Source of the DNA: Clostridiaceae bacterium
GTDB taxonomy: Bacteria; Bacillota; Clostridia; Oscillospirales; Acutalibacteraceae
Direction: 5' to 3'
Assembly (NCBI GenBank): GCA_904501755.1
Contig: CAJGBV010000017.1
Span: forward strand, 1-41,762
Length of the DNA stretch: 41,762 nucleotides
How positions within the stretch are numbered: the stretch's first letter is position 1; each line of letters opens with the position of its first letter. Positions 23,901 to 31,600 of the stretch are shown here, piece after piece. Under the pieces are notes generated by a model. The model made no database searches and had not been told where the DNA came from. It saw nothing but the letters and a program-made list of their open reading frames with translations. A program made the translations under genes and the position numbers.

Positions 23901-25121
23901 ATGGGAATTTATGAAGAACTTGTTGCCAGAGGACTTATAGCTCAGGTAACAAATGAAGATGAAATAAGAAAGATGATAAACAGCGGACAGGCTAAATTCT
24001 ATATCGGCTTTGACTGTACCGCAGATAGCCTTACTGCAGGTCACTTTATGGCGCTCACTCTTATGAAGCGTTTGCAGATGGCAGGTAATAAACCGGTTGC
24101 TCTTATTGGTGGCGGTACTACTATGATAGGCGACCCTTCCGGCAGAACCGATATGAGAAAAATGCTGACAAAAGAAGATATTGACCATAATGCCGAGTGC
24201 TTTAAGCGTCAGATGGAACGCTTTATCGAATTTGGCGAGGGCAAGGCTACAATGGTTAATAACGCTGACTGGCTCTTAAACCTTAATTATGTAGATATGC
24301 TCAGAGAGGTTGGCGCCTGCTTCTCGGTTAACAATATGCTCAGGGCAGAGTGCTATAAGCAGAGAATGGAAAAAGGCCTTTCCTTCCTCGAGTTTAACTA
24401 TATGATAATGCAGAGCTATGACTTCTATTATCTTTTCCAGAACTATGGCTGTAATATGCAGTTCGGCGGTGACGACCAGTGGAGTAATATGCTTGGCGGT
24501 ACCGAGCTTATCAGAAGAAAGCTTGGTAAGGATGCTCATGCTATGACTATAACACTTCTTACCGACAGTCAGGGCAAGAAAATGGGTAAAACGGCAGGCA
24601 ATGCCGTATGGCTTGACCCCAATAAAACCTCTCCTTACGAGTTCTTCCAGTATTGGAGAAATGTTGGAGATAATGATGTTCTTAAATGTATCCGTATGCT
24701 TACCTTCCTGCCTCTTGAGCAGATTGATGAAATGGATAAATGGGAAGGCAGTCAGCTTAATAAGGCTAAGGAAATTCTGGCTTATGAACTGACAAATCTT
24801 GTTCACGGAAAAGAAGAGGCTGACAAGGCTCTTTCTGCTGCACAGAGTATGTTTGCCGGCGGTAAGGATTCAGCAGATATCCCAACCCATACCTTAAGTG
24901 ATGAGGATTTCGGCGAAAACGGAATAGGTATTCTTGATATTATGGTAAAGAGCGGTCTTTGTGCCTCCAAGAGTGAAGCAAGAACCTTAGTGACTCAGGG
25001 TGGTGTTACCGTAAATGATGAAAAGGTTTCTGCCCCAAATACTTTCTATAGTCAGGAGCAGGTAAAGGAAGGTCTTCTTGTCCGCAAGGGTAAAAAGAAG
25101 TATGTAAAGGTAATTTTATAA
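23901..25121 (+). CDS. tyrS: tyrosyl-tRNA synthetase
   Basis: 406 aa, class I synthetase that charges tRNA-Tyr. The HIGH-type motif is TAGHF in GFDCTADSLTAGHFMALTLM. The Tyr-binding and active-site region is QSYDFYYLFQNYGCNMQFGG then DDQW. The KMSKS-type loop is KMGKTAGNAVWL. A C-terminal S4 RNA-binding domain lies at about 340-406 (KSEARTLVTQGGVTVNDEKV). Length is typical of bacterial TyrRS. AGGAGG lies 8 nt before the ATG. Expression appears constitutive from a consensus promoter with a very short leader. T-box control, common for this gene in Firmicutes, is absent here. Confidence 0.96.
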   Translation: MGIYEELVARGLIAQVTNEDEIRKMINSGQAKFYIGFDCTADSLTAGHFMALTLMKRLQMAGNKPVALIGGGTTMIGDPSGRTDMRKMLTKEDIDHNAECFKRQMERFIEFGEGKATMVNNADWLLNLNYVDMLREVGACFSVNNMLRAECYKQRMEKGLSFLEFNYMIMQSYDFYYLFQNYGCNMQFGGDDQWSNMLGGTELIRRKLGKDAHAMTITLLTDSQGKKMGKTAGNAVWLDPNKTSPYEFFQYWRNVGDNDVLKCIRMLTFLPLEQIDEMDKWEGSQLNKAKEILAYELTNLVHGKEEADKALSAAQSMFAGGKDSADIPTHTLSDEDFGENGIGILDIMVKSGLCASKSEARTLVTQGGVTVNDEKVSAPNTFYSQEQVKEGLLVRKGKKKYVKVIL

Positions 25122-25142
25122 AAACATTAAACAGCAAGGTGT

Positions 25143-25370
25143 ATGGACTGCTTCCATAAGGAGCAAAATGTTCTTTTCTCCTTCTGTCCTAGATGGAACG
25201 GTTATAACTGGTCTTTGGGTGGCGACCTTAATAATTCCAGCTATTACGATTCAATATACGAAAATGGTATTTTGGATGTCACCAGCGACGGCAGAGATGT
25301 TATAGAGTATAAAATTTACTCCATAAAACTCTATCAGCGTGAGGGTGAAACCATAAATAGAAATTTCTAA
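25143..25370 (+). pseudogene. 75-aa open frame, possible gene remnant after tyrS
   Basis: Not recognised. The frame is preceded by an in-frame stop at 25128 and has only a poor ribosome site (AAGGTG 2 nt before ATG). Even so, the codon use and amino-acid composition (WNGYNWSLGGDLNNSSYYDS, then EYKIYSIKLYQREGE) look like real protein. It reads best as the C-terminal end of a protein whose 5' part was lost, immediately followed by a strong terminator. A genuine small protein translated by read-through from tyrS (22 nt upstream) is the alternative. Confidence 0.4.
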
Positions 25371-25378
25371 AGTTACAG

Positions 25379-25413
25379 AAAACCGTCTGCGGAAATTCCG
25401 CGGACGGTTTTTT
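25379..25413 (+). terminator. terminator after tyrS and the short frame
   Basis: A 14-bp stem with one G-U pair (AAAACCGTCTGCGG with CCGCGGACGGTTTT), small loop, then TTT. The TAGGGA motif follows directly. Confidence 0.88.
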
Positions 25414-25415
25414 AG

Positions 25416-25495
25416 GGACTGGGGCTGGGTAGCCTCCTTTGTAAAGGGAGAGGGACCAACGAACGTTGGTGGAGGGAATCTCCTGCCGTTTTTTA
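25416..25495. repeat. dispersed inverted-repeat element (MITE-like)
   Basis: Contains CTCCTTTGTAAAGGGAG (imperfect inverted repeat), then ACCAACGAACGTTGGT (7-bp perfect arms), then GGAGGGAATCTCCTG. Similar 'GCCTCC...AAAGGGAG...GGAGGGA' elements recur in intergenic regions of gut Clostridia. It has no coding capacity and sits between a terminator and the next promoter. Confidence 0.55.
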
Positions 25496-25513
25496 ATGCA
25501 CAAATATTTTTTC

Positions 25514-25541
25514 TTGCAAATATTTTCGTCTGTGTTACAAT
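25514..25541 (+). promoter_or_regulatory. promoter of solute-binding lipoprotein 1
   Basis: TTGCAA (25514-25519), 16 nt, TACAAT (25536-25541). It is weaker than the consensus promoter of the paralogue downstream. A direct repeat CAAATATTTT occurs at 25501-25510 and 25517-25526. Confidence 0.5.
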
Positions 25542-25569
25542 ATTGGTGTAAAGAAAAAGAGGTGTATGT

Positions 25570-26916
25570 ATGAAACGAGTTATATGTATTTTTTTATCGC
25601 TGATTATGGTGCTTTCTCTTACTGCTCTTGTGGGCTGTAAAGAGGAAAAGCCTCAGATAAGCGGCTCTAAGGTTGATGTTACACTGGATAGCGAAGAGGA
25701 ATTCTTCCTTGATGTTCCCGCCGAGCTTGACGGAACTACGGTGCAGATAGCAACCTGGGGAAGCAATGACGACTTTAATAAGGCTCAGGTGTATTCCGAT
25801 TTCACTGAAACCACAGGTATAAATATCGAGTTTGTTCAAGTGCCTCAGGCTGAATATATTGTAAAGCTGACATCTCTTATATCTGCCGACCAAGCTCCCG
25901 ATGTGGTTACCGAAAACGGCGATTTCCCCCGAACATTAAAGGTACTTCGTCCTATTGATAAGGAAACCACAGGTATTGATTTAAGCGATCCTTTTTGGGA
26001 TAGCGGTGTAGTTAATATGTATACTGTAGGCGGTAAGCCCTATATTGTGGAAAGCGTAAAGTCATGTTGGAATAATTCGGGTGCTATTACATATTATCAT
26101 AAAACGGTTCTTGAAGAAAACGGAATAAAGAGCCCCGAACAGCTCATAAAGGAAAACAACTGGAATCTTGACTCCTTTATAAACCTGCTTGAAAAAATAA
26201 AAGGCTCTGTATCCCTTTCCAGAGAACCTGCCTCGGTTGCGGTGGACTGCTGGACTTCAATGTATAGAGCTAAGCAAATTGAGTGGGACCCAACCACCAG
26301 TACTTTTAAAAATACCGTTACAAGCGCTACTATGAGAGAAAGTCTGAGAAAGCTTATGGAGCTTAAGGATAGTGGACTTGTTAAGATAATTGATAACCAC
26401 GATGATGATATTACAAAGGGTACCTGTGTTGTGCAGATTTGCGGTGCATACGGACTAAGGACCAGTCCCGGTTGGTTTTATACAATGGATGTTGATGATT
26501 TGGGCTTTACCTATCTTCCTAAAATAAATGCCGATGATACCGACTATCCCGTTGTTGCTTCAGGCCATGCCTACGGACTTGTAAGAGGCTCCCGTAACCC
26601 TAAGGGAGCAGGCATATATCTGCGTTATTATCTTAATGAAGACCATGTGCCTCTTGAGTCGGGCTTTAAAAACGAAGAAGCTCTTGCTTTCTATAAGGAG
26701 CTGAGAGCAAAGACCGACTATTCCACCGTAACCTTTAACAGAGGTGTGAGAATGATTACCGACCCCGATTCCTCAAACGGCTCAATGCTTAAAACTGTTA
26801 TCGACAGCACAGCCGCACAAATAGCAGTTAATCTTCAGACCTGTGACAATGTTATAAATGGTGCCGTTGCTCAGGCGAACACTCTTATTGAGGAAATAAT
26901 TCAGAGGGATAAATAA
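25570..26916 (+). CDS. extracellular solute-binding lipoprotein (ABC sugar-uptake type), copy 1
   Basis: 448 aa. Signal peptide with lipobox LVGC (Cys23). The mature part is a family 1 type binding protein (ATWGSNDDFNKAQVYSDFTE early; DVVTENGDFPRTLKVLRPID; VQICGAYGLRTSPGWFYTMD). It should hold an oligosaccharide at the cell surface for ABC import, but no permease or ATPase gene is in the window. It is clearly paralogous to the next gene over its whole length. AGAGGTG precedes the ATG. Its position directly before carbohydrate-binding scaffolds and GH16 lipoproteins suggests beta-glucan oligosaccharides as ligand (inference). Confidence 0.87.
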   Translation: MKRVICIFLSLIMVLSLTALVGCKEEKPQISGSKVDVTLDSEEEFFLDVPAELDGTTVQIATWGSNDDFNKAQVYSDFTETTGINIEFVQVPQAEYIVKLTSLISADQAPDVVTENGDFPRTLKVLRPIDKETTGIDLSDPFWDSGVVNMYTVGGKPYIVESVKSCWNNSGAITYYHKTVLEENGIKSPEQLIKENNWNLDSFINLLEKIKGSVSLSREPASVAVDCWTSMYRAKQIEWDPTTSTFKNTVTSATMRESLRKLMELKDSGLVKIIDNHDDDITKGTCVVQICGAYGLRTSPGWFYTMDVDDLGFTYLPKINADDTDYPVVASGHAYGLVRGSRNPKGAGIYLRYYLNEDHVPLESGFKNEEALAFYKELRAKTDYSTVTFNRGVRMITDPDSSNGSMLKTVIDSTAAQIAVNLQTCDNVINGAVAQANTLIEEIIQRDK

Positions 26917-26942
26917 TATTATTGGAAAAAAGCGTTTTTTGT

Positions 26943-26971
26943 TTGACAAATGCGACTTGATGATTTATAAT
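26943..26971 (+). promoter_or_regulatory. consensus promoter of solute-binding lipoprotein 2
   Basis: TTGACA (26943-26948), 17 nt, TATAAT (26966-26971): perfect consensus, implying high expression. Confidence 0.85.
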
Positions 26972-27007
26972 GAAGATACTCAAATTTTATATAAAGGAGT
27001 AAATGCT

Positions 27008-28363
27008 ATGTTAAAAAGAATTTTAACCATTCTTCTTGCAGTTGCTATGGTACTTTCTATGTGTGCTATGGTTGGCTGTAAGGGCAACGGCGGTTCTGAA
27101 GCAAAAAACCCCGCAGGTAACAATGCGGCTGCAAGCCAGGCAGAAGAGGAGTATTTCCTTGATATGCCATCTGAGCTTCGCGGAACTACCGTTAAGTTTG
27201 CTACATGGATTGACCATGCAAAAACCGATACCTCTATCTGTCTTTCTGGTTTTGAAGAGACAACAGGTATGAAGTATGAAATGGTACAGGTTAACCAGTC
27301 CGACTATGTTGTTAAGATGACTGCTCTTATTGCTGCAGAACAGTCCCCTGATGTAGTTGTTGAAAATGGTGACTTCCCCAAGACCCTTAACCTTCTTCAG
27401 CCTCTCTCTAAAGAGACTAACGGTCTTGACCCCACCGATCCTTTCTGGGATCAGAGAACAAGTGAGCTCTTCCATGTTGGTAAGAACTACTATCTTGTAA
27501 ACGGTGCTAATTCCTCTTGGCTTATGACAGGTGCTATGACCTATTTCCACAAGACTCTTCTTGAGGAAAATGGTATTAAGACTCCTGCTGATTATGTTGC
27601 TGAGAATAACTGGAATACCGATACACTCTGGACTCTTATGCAGCAGATTAAATCTGCTTGCGGTCTCAGCGGCCCCGGCGCTACTATCGTGTTCGATAAC
27701 TGGCTTGCAGCTTACGGCGGTGGTCAGTATATATTCAATTCTGAAACTGACAGATTTGAAAACGCTATTCAGACCAATGAGAGCAAAAAGGCTATTGATT
27801 ACCTTATGAGAGGTAAGGATGCAGGTCTTCTTTCCATTATTTCTAACCATGACGACAGTATCACTAAGGCTACTCACGCTGTTCAGATTTGCGGTGCTTA
27901 CGGTCTTAGAAAGAGCCCCGGTTGGTTCTATACAATGGACGTTGATGATTTAGGCTTTGCTGTTCTTCCTAAGCTTAATGCTGATGATGCTGATTATCCT
28001 TACACCAGCTCTACCCGTGCTTATGGTATCTGTAAGGGTGCTAAGAATGCTCAGGGTGCGGCATACTTCCTTCGTTACTTCTTGAATCAGGATCACTATG
28101 ATATAGATCAGATGTTCAAGAATGAAGAGGCTAAGGAAATGTATATCCATCTTCGTGAGAAGGGCGATATCAATAAGGTTGGTTGGTCTGTTGGTGTAGG
28201 TCGTGTAACAGATCCATCCTATTTCGAGCTTAATCTTGTTAAAGACCTTATCGACGGTACTGCTGCACAGGTTTCTGTAAACCTTGCAACTGTATCCAGC
28301 AAGCTTGATGCTGCTTCCAATACTGCTAACAAGCTTCTTGAAGATGTAATTGCTGCTCAGTAA
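27008..28363 (+). CDS. extracellular solute-binding lipoprotein, copy 2
   Basis: 451 aa. Lipobox MVGC (Cys24), then a Gly/Asn/Ala linker and a binding-protein fold matching copy 1 throughout (YFLDMPSELRGTTVKFATW; VVENGDFPKTLNLLQPL; VQICGAYGLRKSPGWFYTMD). The start at 27008 has AAAGGAG 8 nt upstream; the frame runs open upstream to 26939 but crosses the promoter. It has its own consensus promoter and a strong terminator, and its codon use is skewed to CTT/GCT/GGT more than copy 1. These suggest it is the abundant version. The two may bind different glucan lengths. Confidence 0.88.
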   Translation: MLKRILTILLAVAMVLSMCAMVGCKGNGGSEAKNPAGNNAAASQAEEEYFLDMPSELRGTTVKFATWIDHAKTDTSICLSGFEETTGMKYEMVQVNQSDYVVKMTALIAAEQSPDVVVENGDFPKTLNLLQPLSKETNGLDPTDPFWDQRTSELFHVGKNYYLVNGANSSWLMTGAMTYFHKTLLEENGIKTPADYVAENNWNTDTLWTLMQQIKSACGLSGPGATIVFDNWLAAYGGGQYIFNSETDRFENAIQTNESKKAIDYLMRGKDAGLLSIISNHDDSITKATHAVQICGAYGLRKSPGWFYTMDVDDLGFAVLPKLNADDADYPYTSSTRAYGICKGAKNAQGAAYFLRYFLNQDHYDIDQMFKNEEAKEMYIHLREKGDINKVGWSVGVGRVTDPSYFELNLVKDLIDGTAAQVSVNLATVSSKLDAASNTANKLLEDVIAAQ

Positions 28364-28394
28364 TTAAATTTTAAAAATAAAGTTTACACTTTAT

Positions 28395-28421
28395 AAGGCG
28401 GGGTTTATCCCCGCCTTTTTT
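28395..28421 (+). terminator. terminator after solute-binding lipoprotein 2
   Basis: AAGGCGGGG paired with CCCCGCCTT around TTTAT, followed by a T-run to 28421. Confidence 0.92.
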
Positions 28422-28548
28422 CGTGCCATAACCAAGACGCCGCCATACATAGCACAATATTTATATCGAAAAATATATAAATTAAAAAATTCGCATGGAC
28501 AAATAGAAAAATATTTTTGTTTTTATGGACATTTTTTGAAAAATCGAA

Positions 28549-28577
28549 TTGACAAAAGCGACATTCTGTGATATATT
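28549..28577 (+). promoter_or_regulatory. promoter of surface protein/GH16 pair 1
   Basis: TTGACA (28549-28554), 17 nt, TATATT (28572-28577). Upstream, ATGGACA occurs at 28495 and 28525, exactly 30 bp apart, a possible regulator site. Confidence 0.75.
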
Positions 28578-28616
28578 CATTGTGTAAAAATATCCGTTGT
28601 AAAAGGAGAAAACATT

Positions 28617-31600
28617 ATGACAAAAAATAAGGTTTTGTGCAGAGTGTTAAGTGCGGTTATATGTATCGTACTGCTTATCGGCTGTCTTTATGTGCCTGTA
28701 AGCCTTAATGCTTTTGCAAGTAGTCAGACTACCGTGTATGATTTTTCATATTGTGTAGATGGTACAACCAATAAAAACGCTGCTGAAAATGACGGTGTTG
28801 GTTATTACGGTTGGGGCTTTAATGTTTCCGGTAATATGCTGGTAGGCGAAACCGATAACACTTGGGCTGTACCGGGTGGCTATCGTTTGCATAACCAAGA
28901 CGGCCTCTATCGACTCGATACCTCTTCGACCTATATTATTTCCTTTAAAATCAAGGTTTCTGCAGGTGTTAAGCAGGGAGGAAATATGCATGGCGGTGAG
29001 GTTGCTGCGGCGTCGATTGGTTGGGGTGCTTCCTTTGACTCTACTTTTGCTGGTCAGAGCACCAACTATGTTAACGGAATGTCCAACAAACCCATTGACA
29101 TTTTTTCTTCCTCCTGTGGTTCTGAAACCTACAGCTTAAATACAGGAGCAGGAAAAATTGATACACCATATTCAGACGAGTGGAAAACCGTTACATACGA
29201 GCTTAAAACCCCTGCTGATTTCGGCGGTAAGGATAATGTTCTTACTATCTGGTTGGATAAATGGTGTGGAATTCGTTGCTATATTGATGATGTTAGCGTA
29301 ACAAAGCTTGGAGCAAACCAAGGTGCTGTTATCGCTATTGATGAATATTCGGGTAACAGCGAAGCTTTCATTGGTAACGTTGGCGAAATCTATACCTTGC
29401 CTGATATAAGTGATAAAGCAAATCAGGCTGATCATATTTTTGAAGGTTGGTATTCTGATGCTGACAGAACACAGTCTGTTACACAGATAACATTTACTCA
29501 GGATGCACAGGTTGTTTATTCCAAATGGGATGCTCCTGTTGTTTATACCTTTAAAAACGCTCTTACGGGTGAGGATATTCCTGTTAACGGAGTTCCCGGT
29601 GAGATTATAGAATATCCAGCTGACCTTGTTGACGAAACAGGAGAGAAGTGGTTTATGGGCTGGTATACTACCGAAGCTTGTACCGCTGAATTTACCGAAC
29701 TCAGATTTGGTTACACCAGTAAAAACGTATATTCTCTTTTCAAGAGCGAAATTCCTGAACTTAAACAGGATTTTGAAAACTATAACAAAGAGGCTTGGAT
29801 TCCTTCTACTGCAGCAAACGGAAGAGTTTCCAAATCAAACCGTCTTTACTTTGCTGATATGATGGAAAAGCAGAGTGCTGTTACCTATGGCGGTAGCGGT
29901 TATGCCGTTAAGTTTGACTGGGACAGCTCTATGGAAATGGTTCTTAATGACCCTCTTACCTACGGCACATCAACCAGATATAACCAAATGGATATGTACT
30001 TCTGGCTTGGTAAAGGTCTTGATGATAAAACTCAGTATACTGTTACCTTTAAGTATAAGGTAGAAAAGGCTGATGCTGACCTTATTTTCTATGCTGTTTC
30101 TGCTATTGATAATAATATCTGGAGTAACTGGCAGACCTATAACGGAAAAACCGTTAAGAGTACCGATGTAAAAAATGAGTGGCAGGAAATAAGCTTTAAT
30201 ATTACCACCGCATATAAAAATGCAGGCGCAAATACAATGTATTTGGCTGTTAAGCTTTCTAAGAATGCCGATGCAGTTGTTTACTTTGATGATGTTGAGA
30301 TTAAAGCTGTTATGCAGCCCTATCAGTCAAAGGTAATTATCTCTGACGGCGTTAATGCTGAGTATGAGCAGATTGGCAGACGTAATGAGGCTGTTGTGAT
30401 TACCACCCCTGTTCATCCTTTGGGTGCAGAGTTTAAGGGTTGGTATCTTGACGAAAAATGTACCATTTCTGCTGAAAACGCTGTATACGAAAGACTTTCC
30501 TATACCATTTATGCAAAATGGGGAGCAGTACCGATTACCTTTAAGGATTATCCCTTCTCTACACAAGCCGATAACTGTTATTTCGGTAAACTCGTTCATA
30601 TTGATGACTCGGGCCTTGGTATAGATGACGATTATTCACTTCGTTTTGATTATAAGGGTAACTATGTTTATAAGGTTAATGATAAGGGTGAGAACGTTTA
30701 TTATGCTACCCGTGCAAGTGATCGTGACCACTGTGCAACCATTGCTAAGAATGTAAAGAATGATACCTATTATAAAATTACCTATAACTATAAAATAATC
30801 GATGCTAACGCAGAGGTTATATTTAAGCTTTGCAGCGGTCAGGCTAATATTTGGGCTAACGATTATTATCGTGAATATTCCAATGTAACACAGTATGCCA
30901 ATATGAATGCTGAGGGCTGGCAGACTGTTTCTTATGTGGTTAAGTCAGACCTTAAGAATAACGGCAACCAGTTCTTCCTTGTGTTTAATGTAGGCAGCAT
31001 TAGCGAAGATGCTTATGTCGACGTTGTTGTTGATAATGTTATTGTTGAAGAAATTTCAGGCGACTATATTATCTTTGACGGCAATGCTCTTGGTGCGGAA
31101 ATGGGTGCTGTTGCGGGCAAAGCAGGAGAACCCTTTGAGATTCCTACCGTTAAGTACGATAAAAACGAGCTTCTCGGCTGGTATACCGATAAGGAGTGCA
31201 CCACTCCCTTTACCGCAACCGTTATTCCTGAGGGCGAAACAATTGTTTACGCTAAATGGAAGGTAGGCCCTATGACCTTCCAGACCTATCCTTATTTTAC
31301 TAAAAAGGATAACTGCGGATTCGGTAAGCTCCTTAGCATTGATAAATCAGGTCTTGGTGTAGACGGTGATAATGCAGTACGCTTTGACTTTAAGGGCGAT
31401 TATGTTTACAGTAATAAAGACGGCAAAATTGTTTATTACAATACCCGTGTTACCAATCCTGACCATATCTTTACCATTAAGACAAATGTAGCCAACAATA
31501 CTGTATACAGAATCACTTATAAGTATAAAGTTCTTAATGCAAATGCTTCTGTTTCTATAATCCCCTATAGCGGTTTTTATCCGAATATCTGGGCACCCGA

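Noticed and set aside
27023..27877. Long minus-strand open frame (284 codons) opposite solute-binding lipoprotein 2
   Set aside because: A shadow of the strongly coding plus strand. It has no ribosome site or promoter, and the residue pattern follows the complement of the real gene. The same holds for 24276-24806 opposite tyrS and 38856-39593 opposite scaffold copy 2.
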